Positions 1 to 11,700 of a stretch of DNA of 64,000 nt are shown piece by piece. How positions within the stretch are numbered: the stretch's first letter is position 1; each line of letters starts with the position of its first letter. The notes below the pieces were generated by a model that was given only the letters and a program-made list of their open reading frames with translations, had not been told where the DNA came from and searched no databases. Origin of the DNA: Rusavskia elegans (lineage: Eukaryota > Ascomycota > Lecanoromycetes > Teloschistales > Teloschistaceae); contig SAUG01000082.1 in assembly GCA_011316305.1 (NCBI GenBank), forward strand, positions 62,001-126,000. Direction: 5' to 3'. Made by a program: the position numbers and the translations under genes.

Positions 1-1509
1 ATAAAAATTTCTAAAAAAGTATCGCTATTAGATTATCCGTTCGACTAACTATTAGACGATTACTATTAATAGATTCGGCCGTCGAAGACGGTATAATCTT
101 TCGATACGCTAGCGACGAAATTACTACAGAGTTCCGATTAGCTTTTTTAAATAGTAGAAAATAATCTAGGGTTTCTTCTAGCGAGCGTCGATAATATAGA
201 CTGGTTATATTAATTGGATGAATTTATAATATTTATAATCTGCGGGTTTTAAAACGTATTATTACTCTATATTACTCTAGCGCTAGCTTAGTATAAACCA
301 GCGAAATATACTTTATTACGGCTACAACTACAATAAATACTATATATTAATATCGATATAGTCGTAGTGTAAATAATATACCGGGCTAAAAACGTTTAAA
401 TCAATAAATTAAAATTATAAAACGATAGTATTTTTAAAATAGTATATAATTATAGACGAATCGAAATATATATTATAGAACTAATTTATATTCTAGAAGA
501 ACTAGAGTATAGTCTAGTTATAAAAGAAGGAAAAAAGCGGGAAAAAATCGAAATCCGATACGATAGCGACGTTATAGCGAGTAGGCGACGAACCTCGTCT
601 CTAAATATTTTAATTATATCTCCAAGGTCTATATAACGCGATTGACGTTTACAGTAGATATTATCTTTTTTAGATAAAGGTCGTAGAACGTTTGGAATAA
701 ATTATAATAGACTATCTAATATCGTTTTAAAATGTTACCGTTAAAATCGCGCCCGCTTCCGCCAGATCGAAATTCTTACGAGCCGAACTTGACGATAGAT
801 AGGCGAATACGGCGTATTATCGAAAAAGATTGTCGAAAGTTTTAGATAGATACTAGTATAGTCTAATTTGACTTTTCGAGCGACTATATCGTATAGCCGC
901 GCTATCAGTAATATTCGTTCGCGAACGGCCGTCCGAAAAAAGTACTGGATTCTATAGTTATTTATTCGACTTCTATATACTAAATTAAAATATATTATAA
1001 ACGATAGTAATATATTATCGTCGGTTCTAATATTAAAGACCGATATAATAATTCACTTCGACCTTTCGGTTGGTCGTACTATTCGATTGCTAGTTATAGA
1101 TTAATAGTAAACGATCGAAAATCTATAAGATTTCCGCCTTGCAGGTATCGAAGAAATCTATAGATAATTAGCCGTTGGCTATTATTACTATTAGATATTC
1201 GGTTTTACCCGATATCTACAACCGTTTTCGGGCGTAACTAGACGGCTAGTATTCTTTTCTCGAAGGATTTATATTATAGAATATAGATATCGCTTTCACC
1301 GATACGAAGTATCTCTACGACGGACCGTTTTATAGAAAATTTAAAAGAGATAATTAGATAGCCCGTGGAGCGATTAGCGACACGAGTTTTAATTTCATTT
1401 TGAATCGAAAACGGATTTTCTCTTTCTACTATCTAACTATTTTAAACCTTTCTCTATACTAGCTTTCGAGAGTTTTTCGCCTGATAATAGACCGTCCGAG
1501 TACGATAGC
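1..1509. other. RIP-mutated AT-rich DNA, unassigned (possible rDNA spacer)
   Basis: No gene, LTR, TIR or conserved protein motif is recognisable. Stops occur in all frames. It lies directly upstream of the 5' end of a degraded 18S rRNA gene, so it may be the external transcribed and intergenic spacer of the same rDNA unit. That is inference from position only; spacers are not conserved enough to recognise by eye. Confidence 0.35.
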
Positions 1510-1923
1510 TATTTGATTAATTCTGCTAGTAGTTATATATTTATTTTATAAAATAAACTATATATATTTAAATATATATTAATTTAATAATATAACTAAA
1601 AATAGTTAATCAATTAAATATCGTTTATTTAATAATATTTTGCTATTTGAATATCTTTAATAATTCTAGAACTATTATATACCAAAATCTTCGATTTTGA
1701 AAAAGAAATATTTATTGGATAAAAACTAATATTCTTCGTGGCTTTCTAGTAATTTACAATAATTTGACGAATTATATAGTCTTGCGTCGGCGATAGTTTA
1801 TTTAAATTTCTATTTTATTAACATTCGATAATAGAAGGTTAATCTACTGTAGTTTCTACGAGTAACGGAAAACTAGAATTCTATTTCGAAAAAAAAGCCT
1901 GAAAAATAGCTACTATATCTAAA

Positions 1924-2544
1924 TGTTATAGAATTACCTAAAAGCTCTGATATTTTCACGGAATATTAGTTTTATTGATATATCTATAAGTTTACGGTGC
2001 AACGGTTAAGCAATTAATAATTAAATAAAAATAAATCAGTCCGATATCTGCTAGAACAATATATAGCGCTAACTAATAAATTAAATACGAGCTATAAAAG
2101 CGTCGAATTTGAAGTTTATATAAATAATAAAATCTTCTATTACTTAGAGTATTTATTGATTGAAATCACTAAATCAGTCTGCTTTTATAGTATTTATTTA
2201 TTGAAATTACTAAGTTCGGATATTTATAGTACTCATTTACTAAAACTATTGAATATTCGTTACTATTTAGACTGGCCGCGAGGACTCGCCAAAGATTCGC
2301 CAAGCCGCGATAAACGAGTCTAACGCGATTAAATTACTAGTTCGAGCCTAGCAGTTGCCTATTCGGAATAGAAACTCGAATTCGGAATACGAACCCGGAT
2401 TCGAAACCCGATAAAACGGCCAGTCTATCAATATTGATATCAAGATCGTTCTGTATATCGCTGTCTATCGAGGCGTAATAGGAAATCCCGTGCTGTATTG
2501 AACACTATCGCGTTCCTAGAAGCACGTTGCCTGTATTTATAACA
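1924..2544 (-). mobile_element. Solo LTR, LTR1 type (Gypsy-3 family)
   Basis: The segment begins TGTTATAGA and ends TATAACA, matching the termini of the LTRs at 45080, 54219 and 58620. It is flanked by the perfect 5-bp duplication CTAAA (1919-1923 and 2545-2549), so it is a solo LTR left by LTR-LTR recombination. A 160-bp hAT MITE interrupts it at 2268-2427; without that it is about 450 bp. It inserted into the 18S gene. Strand is given by analogy with Gypsy-3b, whose coding strand is minus. Confidence 0.85.
2268..2427. mobile_element. 160-bp hAT-type MITE, copy 1
   Basis: It starts TAGACTGGCCG and ends CGGCCAGTCTA, a perfect terminal inverted repeat of at least 11 bp. Flanking octamers are TTACTATT and TCAATATT (6 of 8 match). 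Copies of exactly the same length lie at 32089 (inverted) and 35455. There is no coding capacity. It is nested in a solo LTR that is nested in the 18S relic. Confidence 0.88.
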
Positions 2545-3095
2545 CTAAAAAAAATAACAGACGCGTAAATTTTCTAATCTCGATACAGAGACGTGGTAAT
2601 AATAAATATTAATATAAACCTTTACTATATCTTATAAATAGAAAGTAAATCTAGTATTAGCAGTCGCGGTAATTTATTTCATTTCTAATAGCGTATATTA
2701 AAATTATTATAGTGAAAAATTTTATAGATAAAATTTAGACTTTATTAGCCCGTCCGTTTTAACGGGTATATTAGTTCGGTTTGGCTTTTTCTTTTAAGAA
2801 ACCGTATATCCTTTACTAGACGTACCGGAAAATCAAAACTTCTATTTTAAAAAATTGGAATATTTAAAACAAGCCTATACTGGAATATATTAGTATAAAG
2901 AATAGAATAGAACGTATAGTTCTATTTTATCAATTTCTAAAATCGCCGTAATAATTAATAAAAATAGTTCGGAACATTGGTATTTAACTATTAAAAGTAA
3001 AATTCTTAAATTTATTAATGATTAATTACTTCGAAAATATTTACTAAAGAAAATATTTTTAATTAATAAATAAAAATTAGAAGATCGAAGAGGAT

Positions 3096-3653
3096 AAAAG
3101 ATACTTTTACCGTCTAAAAGAATCTAGAAATATTTAATCGTTAATAGTAAAACAGTTCGGCGCCCGAAACGATACCGTTATACTATAGAATTCCTTTTAT
3201 CGGATAATCTATAGTCAAATTCCTTTATAAAACGCAGTCTATAGACTGAATACCGGTAGACGAATTATATTTATATTTAATAAAGTCGAGTTTCCTAAAG
3301 AATTAGACTGGCCGGTTCGGGTCGGGTTCCCGTCGAACCGTCGGATACTCGATCCGATTTTGGCAACTCGACTCGGACCCGATCCGATAATATTATATAT
3401 ATAATTTATTATTATTTTAATATTTTAAAAAAAGTAATTTATCTAGGTAATGCATTTCGTTTTACTACGGACATTCTAGCTAATATAGTTAATTAATTAG
3501 AGTTTTTTTAAATAAAATCGTATAAAAGTTATACTAGCTTTATACTTTTATACTAGTGCTTGGCGTTTTTTTTAGGTCGAGTCGGGTTGGTTAACCCGAG
3601 TTCGAAACCCGATCCGACGGTCAATCTAAAAAGAATATCCGAGTTAAATAATA
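3096..3653 (+). other. Probable group I intron relic at 18S position S788
   Basis: The 5' exon ends GATCGAAGAGGAT and the 3' exon resumes TAAATACTATTTAAA, equivalent to CAGATACCGTCGTAG. The break is therefore GAT/CAGATACC, which is E. coli position 788, a known group I intron site in ascomycetes. The exon ends in T, as expected. Without the nested hAT element (326 bp plus TSD) the insert is about 224 bp. A stretch near 3235-3262 (TATAGACTGAATACCGG) resembles the group I R element, and AATAAAGTCGAG near 3280 resembles the S/P7 strand. RIP has blurred the core, so the class assignment is tentative; the position is firm. Confidence 0.62.
3303..3628. mobile_element. hAT-type long MITE, copy L1
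   Basis: It starts TAGACTGGCCGGTTCGGG and ends GACGGTCAATCTA, a RIP-altered form of the family TIR. The subterminal GC-rich blocks (GGGTTCCCGTCGAACCGTC; AACCCGAGTTCGAAACCCG) recur in the copy at 47723-49103. It lies inside the 18S intron. Flanks read taaagaat and aaaagaat, a probable 8-bp duplication with a one-base offset. Confidence 0.8.
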
Positions 3654-4918
3654 TAAATACTATTTAAATTTTAATTATATATTTTATCGATCAAAAATCG
3701 AACGATATTATTACTTTAATCCGTCCGATACTTTAATAAAAAATTAAAGACTTTAGATTCTAGAGAAAATATCGTCCCAAGGCTGAAATTTAAAGATATT
3801 AACGAAAGAATATTACTAGACGTAAAATTTACGATTTAAATTAATTTAATACGAAAAAATTCACTAGGTCCGAATATAATAAAAATTAAAAAATTAAAAG
3901 TCTTTATTTAATATTTATAAAAATAGTAGTATATAGCCGTTTTTTAGTTGTTAGAAATATTTATCTATTTAATTACTATAACGAACGAGATTTTAATCTA
4001 CTAAATAGCTCGATCAATTTTAACTAGACGTCGGTTTTTTAGAAGAACTATCGATTTAAATCGATAGAAGTTTAAAGTAAAAATAGATTTTTCTAATACC
4101 TTCAGATATTCTAAATAATACGCGCGTTATATTGATAGAAATAACGAGACTATTATCTTAACCGAAAGATCCGAATAATTTTATTAAACTCTATCGTACT
4201 AGAGATAAAATATTGCAATTATAATTCTTTAATAAAGAATATCTAGTAAAGATAAATTATTAGTTTACGTTAATTACGCCTCTGCTCTTTGTATATACCG
4301 CCCGTCGCTACTATCGATTGAATGGCTCAGTGAGGCCTTCGGATGTTCTAGACAGCACAAGATCTGAATCAATAAAATCACTGAAGATTTCTTCGGCGAG
4401 GGTTTGATAGGCTTCTACGCTGGCAAAGAGAGCAGAGATTGATGTTTGTTATAGATGAGTTTCTCATCAGATGCATGAACATGTGATGACCGGCCCGATT
4501 AGGCCTAGCGCGCCTTGGCAGGCACATAAATAGCTGTTTTGCACCTCAAAAGAACAAAAATCCTTCCATCACCCAATTTTATCCTGCTATGACCGCGTCA
4601 TATCAATGTTGCTGGGTCTCTGTCTTGGCTTTCGAGGCGGAAGATGGCTGCTAGGATCTGTTGTGGCTCGGGGCTTTGCTGGCAATCTGCGTGTTGTGAG
4701 CCAATTGCGAACACGTCATGCCCCAACCACCTTCCAGGTGGGTCCAGGTACCTGCCACCCATTATGTACATATATTGGCGCTCTGCCCCTGGATAGTTCA
4801 AAGGATCAAGGATTCCTTTCAATATAGGTGGCGAGCACCTGGATCCAAATATAGGCTCTGCCCCCCTAGTGAGACCAATCGATTCAGTTTTTTTATTTAC
4901 AGATCTGTGGAATTGGTT

Positions 4919-4955
4919 GGCAGCAGAGGCAGCAGGAACAGCAGAGGCAGCAGGG
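4919..4955. repeat. GGCAGCAGA-type short tandem repeat
   Basis: Three imperfect units of GGCAGCAGA/GAACAGCAGA occur in a row inside the unmutated island. In the overlapping plus-strand frame this would encode a Gly-Ser-Arg-rich run, but the frame is not convincing as a gene. Confidence 0.6.
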
Positions 4956-4968
4956 TACAGCGATATAC

Positions 4969-4995
4969 GGTATGGTTTTAAATGGGTTCCATACC
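4969..4995. repeat. Short inverted repeat (GGTATGG / CCATACC)
   Basis: A 7-bp perfect stem with a 13-base loop lies just after the GCAG repeat in the unmutated island. It could be a chance hairpin; no U-tract follows. Confidence 0.35.
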
Positions 4996-5320
4996 ATTTA
5001 TATAGTGGTCAGGGTCCTGAGCCACGCAAATGGCTTAAAGGGCTATAGGCTGTATAACTGGATTGTATAGTTGTATACGACTTCGGATGCTCACCGCTCC
5101 GGTCGCTAAGTCGGATAACAAGGCCTTGGCAGGGGTCTGAGAGCCGATTTCTTTCATAGGAAATCAGCTTGGAATTCCACATTCATCCGAATCCGAAACA
5201 TTTCAACGCCAAACTAAAACCAAACTCCAGCGCCCCCGCGCCGAATGCTCTCCGATGCGGTCCTACGTTGTTGCCAAACTGCCAAACTAGCCAATCTTTC
5301 AGTTGACTTCCAATTATATT

Positions 5321-6838
5321 ATTACCTTCGATATAGTTTACTATAGCCAAAAAAGCGATTTCCTTTGGCTATATAACTTTAGTTTTCGCGGTGGTCTAAT
5401 TTTTTAATAAATAATTATATTAATATAATATTTAGAAATTGCTGTTTTTTCTATCTTTTCTATAGTATCGGTTTCGAATATATCTATAGAACGTATTATA
5501 TATACGTCGGATTTCTATAAACTGGATAGATGGATTATAAATTAGATATAGAAACGAGATTTTTCAATATATTGTCTAACAGATCTGTGTATATAATAAA
5601 ATTTTCTATAGTAATCAATATTATTAAACGACGATAATCGTTATTGATTATTTATATTCAATCTTCTATAGAATCCGAAAACAAATTTTCGATATTATCC
5701 GACGATATAGATCGAAGACTTTTTATAGATATATATCGATTTATTAACGTATTATATTCGCCGTTTATTCTAATCGTACGATTTAATATATAGATAATCA
5801 AGATTTAAATAAATCGACTAGTAATAGAGATATAAAACTTCCTGTTTTATATTATCTTTGATAGTTAAACGTTAAATAATCTCTTGTATATATTATATTT
5901 TAACGGCAAGACGATATACGAATTATCTAAACCGGCGTAGTATATAAAAGAAACTATTAGCGATTCGTTTATCGAAAAGTTTTATTATCTATTAAATTAT
6001 AACGTTGTTATATTTATATATTTCTATATATATCTAATATCCTTTACTACTTATAATAGCCGTAGAGTTTTTACTATTATCGATATAGTAATTATAGTCT
6101 AAAAATATAATAGATAATAGTTATTATATAAAATGTCGGCGTATAAACCTCGAATAGTTCTTTTGACGTCTAACTAATATAGTAAAATAATATCCGCGTT
6201 TCGACGAACGCGTTAAATTGAAAGAAGTAGAAAAGGCTAGTATTTATAGTAAAAGCTGTAGCAGACGTACTTTTCTATATTAGAATAGAATATCTTTTTT
6301 TTCTAGAACTTGCTATTTCTAGAAGATTTTATTATTCGTTTTTCTATTCGTTTCAAATCATCTAAAGATAGCGAAAACGTTAGCGTAAAAATCTGGAAAA
6401 ATTGTTAATTGATATAAAAAAGTTGCCAACGGTGATAGTAATAGTGATGGTAAAGATGATTATAGAGAAAAGAAAAGCTTTCTTCGATCGCAAGAAGGAA
6501 AGAGAAAGAAGTATATCTGTTCGCGGCAGATTAGTACTCGACTCTCGTTGCTTTGCCGATGGCGAAATTTACGGTAATAATAGAAGATAATAGAAAAGCA
6601 ACGGCAAAAGGTAACGGCAAGAGGCAACAGAACGTTCGCCTATAGTAATAGTTAATCAAATCAGTAATTCTACCTGTCGTTCTATTTATAGCTCGATTCA
6701 CGGTGGTAGGTAGTAAAAGAAATAGAAAAGCCGGCGGTAGAATATTAATCTGGTATAGTAATTAATATACAGATCAGTGATCTTGTTTCAATACTTTAAA
6801 AAAGACGTATTACGTACGATACTCGAAACGTTAATAGA
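5321..6838. other. RIP-mutated DNA, unassigned
   Basis: AT-rich sequence with stops in all frames and no recognised domain. TAGCCAAA (about 5345) and TTTGGCTA (about 5365) form a short hairpin. The part around 6400-6650 is visibly less mutated and gives a 62-codon plus-strand frame (6402-6590) rich in Lys, Arg and Glu, with no motif that I recognise. It is probably a decayed transposon interior. Confidence 0.4.
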
Positions 6839-7300
6839 TAGACTGGCCGTCGGGTCGAGTTTCGAATCTAAATTAGCTAAATCGATTCGATTCGGTTCTA
6901 GATCGAATTCGAAAATCTAATTTTAACCCGCTAAAATCGCTAAACTTTAGTATAAAAGTATAACTCTAGTATAAAAATCATATCTACCAATTTAAAAAAA
7001 TTCTACTTAATTAACTACACTAGCTAGAATAACTCGAGTTAGATTTAATATACTATCTAAATATATAACCTTTATTTAAATTTAATTTATTAAATAATTA
7101 TAATATTATACTATATATAAAAGATTTAATAAATTGAATTAAATTTCTATTAGTTTTCATTTTATAATCTAATTCGATTTTCGGTTTTAATATTAGAAAT
7201 CGACTCGAACTACTTAGTAGGTCGGATTAAACCGATTTATCAAAACTCGGATTAGATTTTCGAAATACTAATAGAAATTCGACCCGAAGTAGCCAGTTTA
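6839..7300. mobile_element. hAT-type long MITE, copy L2
   Basis: It begins TAGACTGGCCGTCGGG and ends GACCCGAAGTAGCCAGTTTA. Flanking octamers TTAATAGA and CTAGTAGA differ only by two transitions, consistent with an 8-bp TSD aged by RIP. Subterminal regions carry many GGTCGG/CCGACC-type blocks on both strands, and the centre is AT-rich. It has no coding capacity. Confidence 0.85.
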
Positions 7301-7833
7301 CTAGTAGATTTTTACTCTTATTTTGAAATACGCTAACTTTTTTAAATAAATTATTCTAGCTGATAAAAAGAAAGTAAAAGTCTTTGAAACAAGATATATA
7401 AAATAGAAATATAAAGGATTTGTGAAAATCGATGATCAAAAATCTATAGAAAAGCTAATTTATAGTATTTAGACGTCAAAAATATAGTAAATCTTATTAG
7501 ATAATATATCGTAATCATCGCCGTAATAAGAAATAAATAGTTAAATAAAAGTAATTAATTACGTTATAAACTATATCTGACGAATATATTTTATTGATAT
7601 AAAAATCTCTTTATACGTAAAATACAACAATTGTTACCGTATATAAAGTGAGATATATATATATATATATATATATATCAAATTTCAATATAGTTTTAAA
7701 CAAAAGTTTTTATATAAATAATAGTTTTTATATCTTTACGAGATACTGCTTTATAGCTAACTTTAATTCAATACTTTTTGATTAAATTTTTCTTTTTTTG
7801 ATTTTCGTATTACGAATCTAGTGGGGCTCGATC
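7301..7833. other. RIP-mutated DNA with one family B fragment
   Basis: Only the family B fragment at about 7480-7712 is recognisable. A TAGTGGGGCTCGATCACG string at about 7819-7836 resembles a primer-binding site or tRNA 3' end, but it is not placed next to a matching LTR end, so it is left unassigned. Confidence 0.4.
7480..7712 (+). mobile_element. Family B fragment (3' part in the coding sense)
   Basis: It matches the end of family B seen at 49550-49690: TCTTTATACGTAAAATACAAC, then TTGTTACCGTATATAA, a long (AT)n run at about 7653-7678, then TTTCAATATAG. The rest of the element is not recognisable to the left. Boundaries are approximate. Confidence 0.7.
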
Positions 7834-8196
7834 ACGTATATAATACGCAGGGTCTATACTATAAAACACGATTGTTTATATATATTTACCAAATTTACTA
7901 GACGATAAGTAAACAAATATATTTATTATATTTATCCAATTTATTTTTAGTAAATATAGTCAATAGTTATAATAAAATAAATAAATAGAAATTTATTATC
8001 TATAAAGATTTCGAATCCGATCTTTTTATAGATTCGTAATTAATTTATCAATTATAGCTATATACTGTTTCAGTAATTTAATTGATTTGTTATTCTATCA
8101 ACTATTGATTGATTATCTATTATATTTTAATTTATATATATATCAATATATCAAATTATTGCTTTTTGAAACTATCAGCCGGTAGCTTCTATAACA
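7834..8196 (+). mobile_element. Degraded LTR, LTR1-related, plus orientation
   Basis: The right end reads GGTAGCTTCTATAACA, the reverse complement of the LTR1 start TGTTATAGAGCTACC. The interior matches the LTR1 body in reverse, including the GAATCCGATCTTTTTATAG region. The left boundary is uncertain. It could be a solo LTR or the 5' LTR of a lost element. Confidence 0.6.
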
Positions 8197-8369
8197 GCGA
8201 AATCATTCGATTTAATTCGAATAATATCTAAAGTAGAGAATAATCGTATAAAAATAAATTCATCTATAAATAAAATCTAATACGTAGAGTAGACTTGATA
8301 TTTTATAGTAGTACGGATCGTCTTTATTTAATCCCGCTATTTATTATAATCATAAACCGAATTTTGATA

Positions 8370-8735
8370 AATATAGTAATCAATTATAGTTTTTTTGATA
8401 TATACTAAATTTTTAGATATTATTCAACAATTAATATTATTTAACGGTATCGATTACTATTTATATCCAATACAATCTATTTATTTAGTGTTGTTTAATA
8501 TATTGATTTATATTAATTATATATATTATATATTGATTTGTTATTTATATAAATTTTGAATTCGACGTTTTTATAGCTCGTATTAAATCTATCCATTATC
8601 GTTATATATTGCTCTAGTAATTTGAACGTATTTATTATTTTATTTACTTCGATTGATTAATTATTAGTATTATCTAATTTTATAGATATATTAATAGAAC
8701 TAAATATCAATTTAGAAAATATTGTTCGATAGCTT
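8370..8735 (+). mobile_element. 5' LTR of Gypsy-1A (LTR3 type), degraded
   Basis: GAATTCGACGTTTTTATAGC followed by the TATTAAATCT region matches, in reverse, the LTRs of Gypsy-1C at 40434 and 52581. It ends near TTCGATAGCTTTTTAAAA. It lies immediately upstream of the Gypsy-1A gag relic, in the orientation expected of a 5' LTR. Boundaries are approximate. Confidence 0.6.
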
Positions 8736-11700
8736 TTTAAAATATTTTAAATATCTATAGGATATCAATTTTAAATTAACTTAAAGTTTAATTTATAGTA
8801 ATCTAAGCTCTATAATACTATCTAGACTAAATAGCGATATTAAAATTAATAATTCTAACGAATACTATAACGATCGTAGCAGTTTAAAAGATTAGCTCTT
8901 ATAGTTGGAAATATCATTCGTATTTTACTTTATATAGAATAATTAAAAGATTTTCTTCGCTACATTCTATTTTAGAAAAAATGCTTAGTACTAGATATAA
9001 TCTTTTATTAAAAAGTATTTAATTAATAGAAAGAATAAAAACGAGCTATATATACGGTTTAGAAAATTTAAAATAATAATTCGAAATATTTTTAAAATCT
9101 CGAACGAAATTGAGACTACTAAACGTTTTATATAATATTATTAATAGATAGATTAAGCAATCAAAAATATAATACGATTTTAGAAATACGTACTATTAAT
9201 AGAAAAGAACGATATTATCTTATATAATATATTTTGACGCGGATTTAAAGAAAGTATAAAGAACGAATTTATAAGAGACGATTAAAACTACGATATAGTT
9301 ATCGATTTTAAAAAAATCTCAGTCGATCTAGACGATATACTATATGAAAGGATATTATAGAAACTATAATAGAACAAATAGAAAAAACGCGAGACGTTTT
9401 TCTAGACGATTATTCAATAGATATTATTTTAATAAAAGAAAAGAATACGTAGATAGCTATTACTAGACTATTTTAATAGAATTAGACTTTATATAACGAT
9501 GTAAAAGGGTAAACTCTAGAGGTAAAAAAAGAAATAAGAATTCTAAAACGTGCTATAATTACGGAAAATCAGATTATTTCGAGAGATAAAATCGATTAGA
9601 GAAAGTATAACGACGATTGTTTAACTCTAAACTAGAGAAGAATTCTAAAAACTGATATGATATATCTATAGAAGACGACGACGAAGATTTTAATCTCTAA
9701 AAAATCAGTTTAGATAACGAATTCCTATTTATAGAAAACGAAAAAGCATTTTAGAAAGTAAATAAAGATAATAGCTTTCTGAAAATATTTAAAAAAAAAT
9801 TATAAATAAACTTCTGCAATAAATCCAAAGAAAATAATATATAATAATTTAAAAACTCCGATTCTTGGATAATAGGAAAAAAAGAATAGAGAAATTATCG
9901 CAATTACCGATACATTTAATAACCAAATTGGAAACGAAACCATTGAAGATACAATTGTTTTTTAAACCAATATTTAATATTATAACGAATAGATACAATG
10001 ATCGGAAAATAATATAATTACTTTAATTAAACAGCTTGCTATTTCAATAATTGCAAGATCTATAAATTAGAAAAAGAGAAAGCCAAGTGGTACTTTTCGA
10101 AATCACGCCGACGTGCTTTCAAGATATTAAAAAGTATTATCGATGGTTACAACACGTGCGAATATCAAGACTATAATGGCTATAGCAGTCACGAATGCTG
10201 GAGAAATCAACAAGGACAATATTATCAAATATTTTATTACAAACTCTGTATTTGTAGACGAGATATAATTGATATTGAAAACGAATACGATAAACAACGT
10301 AAAATCTTTAGTTAGAAAGATTGTAGATGCTTGTCATCGGAAATTTATATAACAGGCAGATGCTATTAGATCGTACGAAATAAAACGGAAAAAAGATCAA
10401 CCTTGTAGTAATAGATATACTACGTGAATATAACTCGATAGTTCGAAAAGAGTAAATTAATTCAACTAGCTACGTACGTATACTCGAGACTAAAACAATC
10501 GGCTAAACTAATAATAGACTATAAATACTTAAAATTATAATCGATTTAAACGTAATCGGAAATTTTATATTAGAAGAATTAGTAAAAAAAAAAGAGTTCC
10601 TTCGAGTCAAAAAAAAGATCTATACGATCTAATAGTTATCGATAGAAATCTATTATTAAATAGAGATAGAAATAATAAAAAAAATACTACTACTCTAAAT
10701 AAAGATTTATACTAATATTAAAAAAAGCTTTAATTCGATATAATTCGAATAGCTAATTATAAAATCATATTTGGATTTTTTTAATTAAAGGTTTATAATC
10801 TAGTATTAGATTAAAAGATTGAAGTTTTTAGTTTTAAACGATAAATCTATATAGAAATTATCTCGTCTATACTGCGACAGCGTTTACGGATTTATATAAG
10901 TAAAATATAAATTACGAATTTATAGCTTCGAATAAAAAAATCGAAAACTATTCGGGTCCGACTCGTTAGATACTAGCAAAGATTAGCAAGGCTATAAAAA
11001 CAGAGATGGAAAGAAAAATTACAACCTTTTCGAGATTTCCGAACTATCTAAAAAAGATAGATAATATTGTTTCGGAAAGAAATAATTATAAAAATACTAT
11101 CTAAATATTAACTGTAAAATTACGAAATTAAATTTGAACTAGATAAACGGTCTACGTTTAGATTTTTATACGTATTATACGAATCAGATTCAAAGATATT
11201 TCGGAAGTATCTAGAAGAGAATATAAAAAAGAAATTTATAAAGAAATTTTAATTACTAATAGGATATTCGATTTTTTTTATATCTAAAAGAAACGGAGAA
11301 CTCCGTTTATATATTAATTATCGAAAGTTTGACAATATTATAATTAAAATCCGATATCTACTATTTAACATTAGCGAGTTTTAGAATCGATTTTTCGGAA
11401 TACGATATTTTATTAAATTCGACTTTCGAAAAACGTATGACTTTATATAAATAAAAGCCAAAAATGAATAGAAAACAGCTTTTCGAATATAGTATTAATA
11501 TTTTAAATATTTAGTTATACCGTATAGATTTATAAAGGTCCCGATAATATATTATAAAAATTTTGATAATATATTATACGAATATCTCGATACATTTATT
11601 ATCGTCTATCTCGACGATATTCTAGTATATTCTATAATATTCGAAGAATAATAGCTATATATTGATTAATTTGCCGACTATCTAAAGGTAAAAGATTTAA

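Larger units (their letters stand above)
1510..4343 (+). pseudogene. RIP-degraded 18S rRNA gene relic, interrupted three times
   Basis: The fungal small-subunit rRNA can be followed almost end to end despite dense C-to-T and G-to-A changes. The 5' terminus (ATTCTGCYAGTAG) is at about 1510. The universal core is readable at 2650-2700 (AGCAGTCGCGGTAATTT, then TAATAGCGTATATTAAA). GCTGAAATTTAAAGATATTAACG is near 3782, and CCGCCCGTCGCTACTATCGA near 4300. The exons are 1510-1923, 2545-3095 and 3654-4343. They are split by a solo LTR (1924-2544, TSD ctaaa) and by an intron-like segment (3096-3653) that carries a hAT element. The gene stops abruptly at 4343, after GAGGCCTTCGGA, so roughly the last 100 bases are missing. 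RIP acts on duplicated DNA, so this is probably a copy displaced from the rDNA array. It cannot be functional. Confidence 0.9.
4344..5320. other. Non-RIPed, GC-richer island of unknown content
   Basis: Base composition changes abruptly at both edges. CpA and TpG are common here (for example CAGCACAAGATC), whereas surrounding DNA almost lacks them, so this stretch escaped RIP and was probably single-copy. It directly replaces the missing 3' end of the 18S gene. Frames of 73-87 codons at 4598-4822 (minus), 4606-4827 and 4718-4981 (plus) overlap one another, have no recognisable motif and are not convincing genes. No tRNA, ITS or 5.8S sequence is recognisable. It may be a captured genomic fragment or a gene remnant. 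Confidence 0.6.

Noticed and set aside
193..206. TAGACTGGTTAT, like one end of a hAT long MITE
   Set aside because: Similarity ends after about 12 bases and no partner end or octamer duplication was found nearby.
4598..4981. Overlapping open frames of 73-87 codons as genes
   Set aside because: They overlap on both strands, have no recognisable motif and no splice or promoter context; they are as expected by chance in unmutated DNA.
7819..7836. TAGTGGGGCTCGATCACG as a primer-binding site
   Set aside because: It resembles a tRNA 3'-end complement, but no LTR terminus could be placed directly upstream, so the call is not supported.
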